Numbered from the stretch's first letter, positions 1-7,420 are shown. The stretch is 14,378 nt of DNA from Verrucomicrobiota bacterium (GCA_020629815.1 JAHDCN010000030.1:1-14378), one strand, 5' to 3'. Translations and numbers: made by a program. Notes: generated by a model from the letters alone, not told the origin.

Positions 1-3000
1 TCATCATCGAGCGAGAAACTGAAGTCTTCTTCGAAACGGAGTTTCTTGTAGCGCTGCAGGCCGAGAATAAAAATAAAGGTCGAACGATCATCCGCCGGTG
101 CTGAGCCTTCACTCTTTGCCTTCATTTCGGCTGCGACTTCGTTGATCACATCGCCCATTGCATAGGACTCAGGCACTTCTACTCCGTCCAGTTGGGCGAC
201 AGCCCCTTTCAACCAACTCTGACTGTTGGGATCACTGACTGTTCCATCAATCAATATCAATCGGGCTTTCTCGCCCAGCTGCGCGCGGAGCAGACGCAAG
301 CCGATTGCGGTCATCGCTTCGACGGCATCCTCCCTCTGACCGACGATCATCAGGTTGCTGCCACTTTGACGTTCGAAGCCAACTTCGGTCGGTCCTTTGA
401 TTGCATTCGGCGCACCCAGGAAAAGAGTCGGTGTACCCTGGCGTGGTCCGGCTGCAATGACGTCGGAAATAATCCGGTCGTCGGCTACGCGAGCCGGTGC
501 GTTGCCTTCGAAAATCACCTGAGGCTTGCCGGCCAGTCCGCGCTTCTCAGCGATCCCATGGAGCTGTGAAAGATACTTGTCGCGCTCATCTTCGTCGAGC
601 CACACCACCTGGAAGGGTGAGTTGGCTTCGATCGCCCCGGCGCTGTCGTTGTAAATCCCCTCCCCCGGACGCGTCAGCATACGCGGTGCCGGGTTGGTGT
701 CGTCCATGATCAGGTAGGCGTCTGCCTCGTTACACTGCAAAGCGATCCGGATCACCATCTGACCAAGCGTCGCGCGCGCGAGAGTGAACGCACCGCCGAG
801 CGTTTGCGATCCGAGAATCGCGTGAATTCCGAAGGCACGGCCCTGACGAACGATCCGGTCCATCAACACAGCAGCCTGTTGGGATATCTGGTCGTCTTCG
901 ACAAAAAATTCCTGAAACTCGTCAATCAGAAGCAAGGTTCGCGGAACCGGGTCAGGACCACCTGCTTTCTTGTAGCCAGCTACATCCTGAACTCCCATCT
1001 CACGAAATTTCTCACCGCGCTCTTTCAATTCTTCATCCAGTCGCTGCAAAACGCTCAGGCCGAATTCACGATCCGACTCGATCGCAATCACCCGGGCATG
1101 AGGCAGCTTGGCGTCGGCATAAGCTTTGAACTCCACCCCTTTTTTGAAATCAATCAAATAGAACTCCACCTGATCGGGATCACACCAAAGAGCCAGGTTG
1201 GTGATCATGATGTGGAACAAGGTCGACTTACCGGAACCGGTTTTGCCCGCAATCAACGCATGCTGGCAGGTTCCCTTACCAATCGCCAGTTCCTGCAACT
1301 TCGTCGCACCGGTTCGACCGATGGGCACACGCAATTCCTTTGAAGTTTCCAAGCTCCAAAATTCCTCTTTACTCGGAGCAATACAATCGAACGGAACCTC
1401 AATCCGGTTGGAGTCGCGGTTGGCCTCACCAATCCTGTGGATCCATTCAATCAATTGATCACTTTCGGGTGGCTGAAACAGATTCAACCTGGCTCCCGAC
1501 ACGGGGGAATCTTTCAGGAAGAACCCGTTCATATTGGAGCGGATACAGACACTGTTCTTACGCAAATCATCGATCTTAAAACCCGGAGGCAGATCATGGC
1601 GCTGGTCATGGTGGATCAGCGTAAAGACACCACAACGGGCACCGGCAGATGCGATACTCAGCAGGCGACGCGCAGCTTCTTCGGAAAACTGCTGGGGAAA
1701 ATCCGCAATTACGATGAAGTGATACCGCTCGGCAATCGTTCCGGCTTTTTCGTTGTATTCGGAAATCGTTTCGTACTCGTTACGCAGATACATTTGGATC
1801 ACCTTCTCCATGTGATCGCATAACTCACCGAGGCGTTTCTCAATCTGATCTGATTGCGTCCGGATCCGGGTGTTGATCAGGATTTCCTCGTAGTCCGCCA
1901 GATGCATCAACCCCGCGAAGCTTTCGCCGAGTCCCACTGGATCGAAGAGGGAGAAAGACATTCTTCCCGGAGGCGAACCCGCCAGTAATCCGAGCACCAG
2001 ATAGTTGAGTGCTTTGATCGCTTCGTCGCGTCCACCATTCTTAGTTTCGATCAGAATCGATCCCTGCTCTGGAAAGTTCAGACGCAAAGGCACTTCGAAC
2101 TCTCCACTCGAATTCAGCGCCAGCTTTTCGCTCTTTGGCAAACCGATCTCTGCACCCTCAAGGGAAAATGCCAGGCTGCCATAGACCAGCTCTTCATTCA
2201 TTTCCGACGGTGGACTCCATGCCGACGAACCAGCTTCCAGCCAACTGGTCTCTGCGGCGAGGGCACCAGCTTCGGCCTGAAGTGACTGCTCACCGGGCAG
2301 CAGTTTCTCCGACCATTCGCTAAACAGTCCCAGTCGCTGGGCGTCAAAATCCTGCACGGTGGTGCCGCTCTCTTCTCCTTCTCCCAGCCCTGCAATTTGC
2401 TGATCTCTCTGTGCCTCGATTCCTGCCACCTTTGAACGGAGTCCGTCCTTGATCGAATCCAACCTCCGCTGCAATCCAGCACTCAGTCGCTGACGCAAAC
2501 TTTCGCCACGGGCATCGACTTCTTCCGCTGAGTCATATCGCCGATCTGCCGCGACATCGCCAGTCGACTGCAGACCGGACTGAAAATTTTGTTTCACTGC
2601 GTTGTATTCCGCGTCAAATGCCTCTTTCTGCGCATCGACATCCAGCTGCGCTACGGCATTGAATTGAGCACACATTCGTTTGCCCTTGCCGAGCGTGGAC
2701 GACATTTTTTTTGAGAAGGAAGCCGCTGCGCCCCAGCCAAAGAGATACAGCATCAGGACAAATGCCAACACGGCACCGATACCGATCAGCACCTTGATGA
2801 GCTCCAGCTCGATTCCCAACTTCGGCAACACCGGAATCGCAATCCCACCGAGGATCGCCACAACGATCAACCACAGCCAGATTGGCACCCGGGAAAACAT
2901 GCCGACAAACGGGTTCTTCGAAAATCCCGACACCGCTTTACCGGTCTTTTTGTAAATTGCCGGCAAAGAGGAAAGATCGGGTGCGCCTGCTTCCGCGGAA

Positions 3001-3539
3001 ACATTGACCGCTTTCTCCAAACGGCCGGATAGCTTTTTGCGAAAGGATGGAAAGCCCTTCAGCCCGGTCAGAGCCTTTTCCTCCAGAGCATCAAACTTGG
3101 CACCGAAATCCTGCGACGTGGCTGTGACTTGATCGTAGTTGGCTTTTGCGGCAGCGAGACCGTCTTTGCGACGCTTTTCAGCGTCCATCATCTGCTTCTG
3201 CAGGTTGGCGCGGTATTCGCCCTCCTTGCCCTGGATCATCTGGATCAGTTCATTGCGAACCGTCATGGTCGCTTTGTCGATCCGACCCTTGCGATCAGCA
3301 AAAACCTTTTCGGTCTGTTCCCGCTGCTGTTCCGCTGCGGCCTCAGCCAGCTTGATTTGTTCCTTAGCCTGCTTGTTGATCTGGACCTCCGCCTCCGCCA
3401 GATCCTGACGCAGGTTGGAGTCCTTCAGTTTTTCCGCATAGTCAATCTTCCCCTCGCGTTCCGCAAAAGAACGGACGCCGCTGGTGAAGGACTCGATCAG
3501 GTCAAGGGTTCCGGAGGTGGAAAGTCGTTTAGAGCTCAC
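1..3539 (-). CDS. FtsK/SpoIIIE-type membrane ATPase, EccC/EssC-like (partial)
   Basis: This is an open frame of 1179 codons from a GTG start to the window edge, so the C-terminus is missing. Residues 1-200 are rich in Glu, Lys, Gln and Ala and look coiled-coil. Two membrane segments lie near 218-240 and 247-271, followed by a second charged helical stretch to about 400. The FtsK core has a clear Walker A (GKTGSGKST, 765-773) and Walker B (LLLIDEF, D873-E874). A preceding module around D533 to D613 has the fold pattern (LFDPVG, FIVIADFP) but no P-loop. A following module has VGQREDA (G1067) in place of a P-loop and TFIFILGLQ near 1160. This layout resembles the multi-ATPase motors of type VII/ESX secretion more than the DNA translocase FtsK. 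Its start overlaps the upstream small gene by 11 bp, which suggests translational coupling. The likely role is energising export of the neighbouring W-x-D proteins; that role is inferred. No strong ribosome site precedes the GTG. Confidence 0.92.
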   Translation of the reverse strand, partial: MSSKRLSTSGTLDLIESFTSGVRSFAEREGKIDYAEKLKDSNLRQDLAEAEVQINKQAKEQIKLAEAAAEQQREQTEKVFADRKGRIDKATMTVRNELIQMIQGKEGEYRANLQKQMMDAEKRRKDGLAAAKANYDQVTATSQDFGAKFDALEEKALTGLKGFPSFRKKLSGRLEKAVNVSAEAGAPDLSSLPAIYKKTGKAVSGFSKNPFVGMFSRVPIWLWLIVVAILGGIAIPVLPKLGIELELIKVLIGIGAVLAFVLMLYLFGWGAAASFSKKMSSTLGKGKRMCAQFNAVAQLDVDAQKEAFDAEYNAVKQNFQSGLQSTGDVAADRRYDSAEEVDARGESLRQRLSAGLQRRLDSIKDGLRSKVAGIEAQRDQQIAGLGEGEESGTTVQDFDAQRLGLFSEWSEKLLPGEQSLQAEAGALAAETSWLEAGSSAWSPPSEMNEELVYGSLAFSLEGAEIGLPKSEKLALNSSGEFEVPLRLNFPEQGSILIETKNGGRDEAIKALNYLVLGLLAGSPPGRMSFSLFDPVGLGESFAGLMHLADYEEILINTRIRTQSDQIEKRLGELCDHMEKVIQMYLRNEYETISEYNEKAGTIAERYHFIVIADFPQQFSEEAARRLLSIASAGARCGVFTLIHHDQRHDLPPGFKIDDLRKNSVCIRSNMNGFFLKDSPVSGARLNLFQPPESDQLIEWIHRIGEANRDSNRIEVPFDCIAPSKEEFWSLETSKELRVPIGRTGATKLQELAIGKGTCQHALIAGKTGSGKSTLFHIMITNLALWCDPDQVEFYLIDFKKGVEFKAYADAKLPHARVIAIESDREFGLSVLQRLDEELKERGEKFREMGVQDVAGYKKAGGPDPVPRTLLLIDEFQEFFVEDDQISQQAAVLMDRIVRQGRAFGIHAILGSQTLGGAFTLARATLGQMVIRIALQCNEADAYLIMDDTNPAPRMLTRPGEGIYNDSAGAIEANSPFQVVWLDEDERDKYLSQLHGIAEKRGLAGKPQVIFEGNAPARVADDRIISDVIAAGPRQGTPTLFLGAPNAIKGPTEVGFERQSGSNLMIVGQREDAVEAMTAIGLRLLRAQLGEKARLILIDGTVSDPNSQSWLKGAVAQLDGVEVPESYAMGDVINEVAAEMKAKSEGSAPADDRSTFIFILGLQRYKKLRFEEDFSFSLDD

Positions 3540-3744
3540 AGTCGTGTCTGAGTTTCTTTAAAATTTTATCCAAATCTTCCATCGCTGTCACTGCATTATC
3601 AACCCCATCGAGCAGGGGTTGAATGTAGCTGGCGTCGAATTCTTTCGATTTGGTATCGCGCCAGGTTTGCTGGCAATCCTGCCACTGTCGCGACAGTTCT
3701 TTGGAAAGTCCGGAAAGCCGGGTCCGGCTGGCTTGCATGCTCAT
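3529..3744 (-). CDS. small helical W-x-D protein, possible second WXG100-like member (71 aa)
   Basis: From the ATG at 3744 this encodes 71 residues, predicted all-helical, with no signal peptide or membrane segment. It carries W28-R-D30 followed by F36, the same W-x-D-x5-F spacing as the 90-residue WXG100-like protein upstream (W43-Q-D45, F51). A further W21-Q-D23 lies just before. The W-to-aromatic spacing of 8 is that of classical WXG100 proteins such as ESAT-6. An in-frame ATG at 3801 would give 90 residues but would overlap the upstream gene by 47 bp. I prefer 3744, which leaves a 10 bp gap; 3738 is also possible. Sandwiched between the coiled-coil gene and the ATPase gene, it is probably a component or substrate of the same system. 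Assignment to the WXG100 superfamily is inference from the short motif and context. Confidence 0.72.
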   Translation of the reverse strand: MSMQASRTRLSGLSKELSRQWQDCQQTWRDTKSKEFDASYIQPLLDGVDNAVTAMEDLDKILKKLRHDCEL

Positions 3745-3754
3745 AGAAATCTTC

Positions 3755-4252
3755 TTAGTCACTGCTACCCGAAGAGCCTCCGCCGGGTGATGCATACGCA
3801 TTTAAATTCTTCACAGCTTCCTGCAAATACTGGAGGCCTTTGACCATGTCTGAATCCAGATGGTGGCGAAGCTTATCAACCTTGCGCGCTTCGATCTCGA
3901 CCTTGCTATCGTAGTTGCGCAACCAGGCCGACACCGCACGCAGTTTATTTTCCAGATCGCGAATCTCGCGTCGTTTCTTGTTCACGATCATTTGGTGACC
4001 GGTCTTGGTCTCCTGCAAACCGGAAAGCCGGGCTGAGAAAAGCTCCTGCTCTACCTGTTCGAGTTCCTTCTTTCGGCGCCGCATCTCATGGTCGAGCCGA
4101 AGCTTCTGCTCACTTTGCAGCCAGATACGTGTGCGCTTCACTTCTTCGCTGGCTTCATCGAGAATGACACTCGCCTTCTCAATAAAGACCACCAGCTTGG
4201 AGCGAAAATCCTCCAGCGCCTCAATGTTGGTAACGTTTGCTTTTTCAGCCAA
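3755..4252 (-). CDS. coiled-coil protein of the WXG100/FtsK cluster (165 aa)
   Basis: The product is 165 residues of nearly continuous charged helix (about 10-155), rich in Glu, Lys and Arg with heptad-like spacing, ending in a flexible tail of Ser, Gly and Asp (155-165). There is no signal peptide or membrane segment, so it should be cytoplasmic or exported without Sec. Trp occurs at 44 and 110. The start is a TTG (4252-4250); no ATG lies near the N-terminus, and the conserved-looking sequence begins right after it (ANVTNIEALEDFRSKL). The 21 bases between the preceding TAA and this TTG are pyrimidine-rich with no ribosome site, so translation probably depends on coupling. As far as I recall, similar proteins recur beside WXG100 and FtsK genes in Planctomycetes and Verrucomicrobiota, but I cannot verify that here. 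A chaperone, adaptor or long helical substrate is possible. Confidence 0.83.
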   Translation of the reverse strand: MAEKANVTNIEALEDFRSKLVVFIEKASVILDEASEEVKRTRIWLQSEQKLRLDHEMRRRKKELEQVEQELFSARLSGLQETKTGHQMIVNKKRREIRDLENKLRAVSAWLRNYDSKVEIEARKVDKLRHHLDSDMVKGLQYLQEAVKNLNAYASPGGGSSGSSD

Positions 4253-4273
4253 AGGAAGGAGGGGCTGAGGTTT

Positions 4274-4546
4274 TTATCGCTGACCGAGGTAGTCCTCGAT
4301 TCGTTGAGCCTTGCGCAGCAAGTACGGCCCCTGATGATTCGACGCCTCCATAAACTGGCGCAACACTTTCATCGTATCCTTAAACTCTTCCGCAAACTTG
4401 GCGTGCTCACGGTCCTGCCAGGTTTCACCCAATGCCGCGAAGCGCGCCTGCAGCGAAGACATCGAGTTCTGCAAATCGCCGTTAAAGCGCTTCAGTTCTT
4501 CCGCGAAACGGCGGACTTCATTAGGATCAATCACTGCTTGGGACAT
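4274..4546 (-). CDS. WXG100-like small protein with W-x-D variant motif (90 aa)
   Basis: This 90-residue protein has the size and helix-turn-helix pattern of WXG100/ESAT-6 proteins. A first amphipathic helix covers about 8-37 and a second about 47-80. The turn holds G40-E-T-W43-Q-D45, with Asp where Gly is usual, and F51 and F55 continue the typical aromatic spacing. There is no signal peptide, as expected for type VII substrates. It is the first gene of a four-gene minus-strand run leading to an EccC-like ATPase, which supports the family call. A C-terminal secretion signal (YxxxD/E) is suggested only weakly: the tail reads RKAQRIEDYLGQR and lacks the exact spacing. It may be exported as a dimer or act as a structural component. 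Family membership is fairly secure; export is inferred. Confidence 0.84.
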   Translation of the reverse strand: MSQAVIDPNEVRRFAEELKRFNGDLQNSMSSLQARFAALGETWQDREHAKFAEEFKDTMKVLRQFMEASNHQGPYLLRKAQRIEDYLGQR

Positions 4547-4552
4547 GGGCTT

Positions 4553-4582
4553 AGATTAGCCTTCTTCCCAACAACGAAACAA
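4553..4582 (-). promoter_or_regulatory. weak candidate promoter of the WXG100/FtsK cluster
   Basis: On the minus strand TTGTTT (4582-4577) and TAATCT (4558-4553) are separated by 18 bp, within the 51 bp divergent gap between the WXG100-like gene and the 614-residue protein gene. The -10 box would lie only 6 bases before the ATG, giving an almost leaderless transcript. A GAAGAAGG purine run overlaps the spacer and could instead be a distant ribosome site. Some promoter is expected here because both flanking genes start outward. Confidence 0.25.
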
Positions 4583-4597
4583 GGTTAATCGGGTGAA

Positions 4598-6442
4598 ATG
4601 TTTTCATGGAATTCGCATTCCGGAATTCCGGAGCTATTCTTTCGCATGCCGTTTTTCGATGACATAGATGACGAACTTACCAGCGAGTTGACTGCCGACT
4701 TTTCTGATGTCTTCACTGCGATTCGGGACTTGATGAATTTGCTGAACGTCGACTCCTACAAAGAAATGGGTGATGACAATGCTCCTCTGGAAAACTTGCT
4801 CAACAGTGAGAAAAAGTTGGCTGAAGAACTGCGACATGACCTGCGTGATTCCCTGCCGGAAATTCCCGATCCCTATACCATTCATGCCTTTCTCACTGCA
4901 TACCGGATGGAAGCGCGTTACCCGGAGTCTGTAGGAGATTTTTCGGAAACGGTCTCCTCCATTGAGTTACAAACGCTGCCGGAATTTCGAGTTCGCAAAT
5001 TGGATCCACAGGTTCGGGAAAAAGTGTATCGCTCACTTTGCGAGAAGTTTGCACTCTCGGACCGTGCGCTGAATTTGATCGAGGTCGAATACGCCAAAGC
5101 GAAACAACAGCTGCAGCGGCGTCGCGAGTTCACTGATGCAGTCCGCGAAATTCTGATCACTCCCGACAACGAACCTGTGCCACCCGAACGCCGGAAAGAG
5201 ATTTTCGATCTGTATTTCCCCGGAAACCCATTGCGGGCGAGTGAAGTCGAAATGGTCATCACCCGAACCTGTCTATACTGGTCGATTCCAAAAAAGGGCG
5301 AGATCGAGCCTCGCGATTCCGAAGCAGAAACCGAAGAGGTGGAGGCCTGGCTCAAATATACAGGACGCTTCTCCTACCAGTATTTCAGCCACTTCCCGAC
5401 ATTCAGTTCGTTCGATGGCCGGGATGCCGACTCAAAGTTGCTGGAAACGCTAGGCAAAAAGCTCGGCTGGAAAGAAAGTGAGATCATCGATCTGCTCAAC
5501 TCCTCAACTACTATCGAGAAAACCTCCGAGATCGAAAAATACCTGATTCATGACACGTGGGGACACATGTGGCAGGGCGACCTGACCAATCTGCGCCAGC
5601 TCTACGATCGCATGGAGAGCCTGAAAACCCCGATCGATGCCAGTGATCATCTTACCCTGCCGAATGGCAATGTGATTTCGCTTCTTGATCTGCTTTACCT
5701 CACCCGGGAAGGCACTATTCGCTACGATGAGGAGATGGCAGCGGAATACATTGATGAGTGGATTCGCGTTCGTGTTGAAGCCCTGCTCGCTCCGATTGTT
5801 GCCGAGCTCACCGCTGACGTCGTTGAATTCAAATACCAGCTCGACAATTGCGGCTCGGACACTCCCCTTCCCTCTTCATCTCTGTTTTCCGCCAATCCGG
5901 CGAAGCTCGACTTCGCCTGGGTCGATATCGGATATTTTGTGCGAACCCTGCAACGGACCAATGCCGCTTACACCAAGAGCGAAGAGCTGCGCACCAATCT
6001 GATTGACCGGGTCTGTTTGCTGTTAAAACAAAAGTATCCCCGCCAATACAAGAATATCGAATCACCGGAAGCGCTGCGAACCGAAATTGTCGCACACCTC
6101 GAAAGCTTTTTCGGACAGGTAGAGGAAAGGCAGGCCCGCCACCTGAATCAGGAACTGATCACAAAAGACGCCGACGGTGACGCAGTTCCTGAAGCCAATG
6201 GGTTCTTTCTTTTATTCACTAACTTCCTGCGAATTCAGTTCACCTTGAATCAACTGATTCGGGAGCACCTGCCTCCTCATTCGGATGACGAGCCCGATTT
6301 GTTCAATGTGCTGATCCTGTTCATCGCCCACTATTTTCAAGACGATCCGCTGCATCGCTTCTGGGATCTCGACGAAGCACTTGGCGACTATCTTCCCGGG
6401 CTTTTGGCCATAGCTCGTGAAGCCGAAAAGAGAGAAGCGTAA
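4598..6442 (+). CDS. unrecognised 614-residue soluble protein
   Basis: I do not recognise this family. The product is long, acidic and mostly helical, with no signal peptide or membrane segment. Residues 318-326 (HDTWGHMWQ) form a dense His/Trp cluster preceded by a helix, which could bind a metal or be a structural core. Other distinctive stretches are DLYFPGNPLRASEVEMV (about 204-220) and an acidic helical C-terminus. The ATG at 4598 has AAGG 13 bases upstream. An alternative ATG at 4646 (M17, MPFFDDIDDEL) has GGAG 12 bases upstream and may be the true start, because residues 1-16 look unlike the rest. It is the only plus-strand gene, divergent from the WXG100/FtsK cluster across 51 bp, so it could be regulated with that cluster or belong to it. 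Base composition is like its neighbours. Confidence 0.85.
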   Translation: MFSWNSHSGIPELFFRMPFFDDIDDELTSELTADFSDVFTAIRDLMNLLNVDSYKEMGDDNAPLENLLNSEKKLAEELRHDLRDSLPEIPDPYTIHAFLTAYRMEARYPESVGDFSETVSSIELQTLPEFRVRKLDPQVREKVYRSLCEKFALSDRALNLIEVEYAKAKQQLQRRREFTDAVREILITPDNEPVPPERRKEIFDLYFPGNPLRASEVEMVITRTCLYWSIPKKGEIEPRDSEAETEEVEAWLKYTGRFSYQYFSHFPTFSSFDGRDADSKLLETLGKKLGWKESEIIDLLNSSTTIEKTSEIEKYLIHDTWGHMWQGDLTNLRQLYDRMESLKTPIDASDHLTLPNGNVISLLDLLYLTREGTIRYDEEMAAEYIDEWIRVRVEALLAPIVAELTADVVEFKYQLDNCGSDTPLPSSSLFSANPAKLDFAWVDIGYFVRTLQRTNAAYTKSEELRTNLIDRVCLLLKQKYPRQYKNIESPEALRTEIVAHLESFFGQVEERQARHLNQELITKDADGDAVPEANGFFLLFTNFLRIQFTLNQLIREHLPPHSDDEPDLFNVLILFIAHYFQDDPLHRFWDLDEALGDYLPGLLAIAREAEKREA

Positions 6443-6452
6443 AACTATTGGT

Positions 6453-7289
6453 TTACCAGCGAACAGCCGATTGATATCCGGTGTGGCGCAAAATATAGGT
6501 CGACGCATTGCGGGCAGCATCTTCGCTCGCAAACGGGTCCAACGAGAGAACGTGATAATTTTTCCCCCAATCGGGAGAATACACTTTCACCGGCGCTCCG
6601 CGGAATCGAAGAATCCGGGAAACTTGCTCTGCATGATTGCGATCACCCGTGCGCAGAAACTCCAGCCAGAATGTATTCGCGGTGTGTTTGCTCCCGCTTT
6701 TCACCAATCCGTGAACCTGTTTCGCTTTTTTCAAACCGCCCATCACAAGGAAGGGAACAGCCAGCGGAGGAGCTGCGGCTACCACCGCTTTCTTCGACAT
6801 CGATTTTACCGCCTTCTTGCCAAAAGCCTTTCCCCCACCCATCGATGCCTGCTGGGTAATGGATCCCGGTTGCAAGCCCACCCGCAAGTCTTTCGAAATC
6901 GACGGATTCCCTACTTCCTCCGGAAGAAAACCGATCCTTTCGATGGAAACGTCTGCGACCCGGTGGTGCAGCATTTCCAGTTCCCGAGCCGCTGACTGCG
7001 ATAAAATCACCAGCTGCCCGCGATGCGAGCGGCGGTCGTTTACCTTCACATCGATCACGCGACCATTGTTCAAATTACGAACCCGTATCATGGTTCCAAA
7101 AGGAAGCCACGCGTGTCCGGCGGTAGGAATTTCGTGCTGATACATCTCACCGGAAGCTGTTTGTCCGCCCTCATTTTCATCAGGATAGACATAACCTTTG
7201 CCCTCCTTTGCATCAGCAGCGCCGACGGTCCCGAGGAAAAAGAATATTGCGGTAACCAAGTGAGATGAGAGCGAGTGGTGAGCTCTCAT
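6453..7289 (-). CDS. RlpA-like double-psi beta-barrel protein with SPOR-like C-terminus
   Basis: Counted from the ATG at 7289 (278 aa), residues 1-25 form a signal peptide (hydrophobic LVTAIFFFLGTVGAADA). Residues about 30-120 match the RlpA domain: GQTASGEMY, IPTAGHAWLPFGTMIRV, NLNNGRVIDVKVNDR and LSQSAARELEM. E48, H59 and D85 align with residues reported to be catalytic in Pseudomonas aeruginosa RlpA, a lytic transglycosylase acting on denuded peptidoglycan. The usual DLS triad reads ILS here. A basic and Ala-rich linker (150-200) leads to a compact domain (205-278) with the size and pattern of a SPOR peptidoglycan-binding domain (WLEFLRTGD, YHVLSLDPFASEDAA). No lipobox is present, so it should be periplasmic rather than lipid-anchored. 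An in-frame GTG at 7331 would extend it by 14 residues but overlaps the promoter-like sequence. It converges with the 614-residue protein gene, 10 bp apart. Confidence 0.88.
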   Translation of the reverse strand: MRAHHSLSSHLVTAIFFFLGTVGAADAKEGKGYVYPDENEGGQTASGEMYQHEIPTAGHAWLPFGTMIRVRNLNNGRVIDVKVNDRRSHRGQLVILSQSAARELEMLHHRVADVSIERIGFLPEEVGNPSISKDLRVGLQPGSITQQASMGGGKAFGKKAVKSMSKKAVVAAAPPLAVPFLVMGGLKKAKQVHGLVKSGSKHTANTFWLEFLRTGDRNHAEQVSRILRFRGAPVKVYSPDWGKNYHVLSLDPFASEDAARNASTYILRHTGYQSAVRW

Positions 7290-7301
7290 AGGGATTCTTT
7301 G

Positions 7302-7330
7302 ATTATAATTACCATAATTCAAAATTTCCA
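7302..7330 (-). promoter_or_regulatory. promoter-like sequence upstream of the RlpA-like gene
   Basis: On the minus strand TGGAAA (7330-7325, four of six to TTGACA) and a perfect TATAAT (7307-7302) are 17 bp apart. The -10 box lies 12 bp before the ATG at 7289, giving a very short leader without a clear ribosome site. It sits just downstream of the terminator of the preceding operon, where a new transcription unit would be expected. This position also argues against the GTG start at 7331. Confidence 0.5.
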
Positions 7331-7340
7331 CTCAGGCAAC

Positions 7341-7374
7341 AAAAAAGCACCGGACCCAATAGGGTTAGGTGCTT
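7341..7374 (-). terminator. intrinsic terminator of the exbB-exbD-TPR operon
   Basis: Read on the minus strand, AAGCACC (7374-7368) and GGTGCTT (7351-7345) form a 7 bp stem, with an inner CCC/GGG pairing in the loop, followed directly by a run of six T (7346-7341). It lies after the last gene of the long minus-strand run and before the RlpA-like gene promoter. Confidence 0.75.
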
Positions 7375-7383
7375 GATCTAAGA

Positions 7384-7420
7384 CCAATTCTCCGGTTAAA
7401 CCGGAAGAATGGATTTTTTT
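7384..7420 (+). terminator. hairpin followed by a T run, terminator-like on the plus strand
   Basis: CCAATTCTCCGGTT (7384-7397) pairs with AACCGGAAGAATGG (7399-7412) with two single-base bulges and a tight loop, followed by ATTTTTTT (7413-7420). On the plus strand this has the form of an intrinsic terminator. No plus-strand gene lies nearby: the closest ends at 6442. It may stop readthrough from there, or be part of the structured intergenic element. Confidence 0.35.

Noticed and set aside
804..1343. 179-residue plus-strand frame
   Set aside because: It lies wholly opposite the FtsK core, including the Walker A and B codons, and its translation has no recognisable domain; it is an antisense shadow.
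1..3539. Chromosome-dimer DNA translocase FtsK
   Set aside because: The membrane layout (coiled coil, then two helices), the degenerate extra ATPase modules and the WXG100-like neighbours fit a secretion motor better, although the missing C-terminus leaves this partly open.
3529..3801. ATG at 3801 as the start of the small W-x-D gene
   Set aside because: It would overlap the upstream coiled-coil gene by 47 bp; the ATG at 3744 fits the 10 bp spacing and the helical protein begins there.
7287..7331. GTG at 7331 as the start of the RlpA-like gene
   Set aside because: It overlaps the -35 region of a promoter-like sequence, and the added 14 residues precede an otherwise normal signal peptide start.
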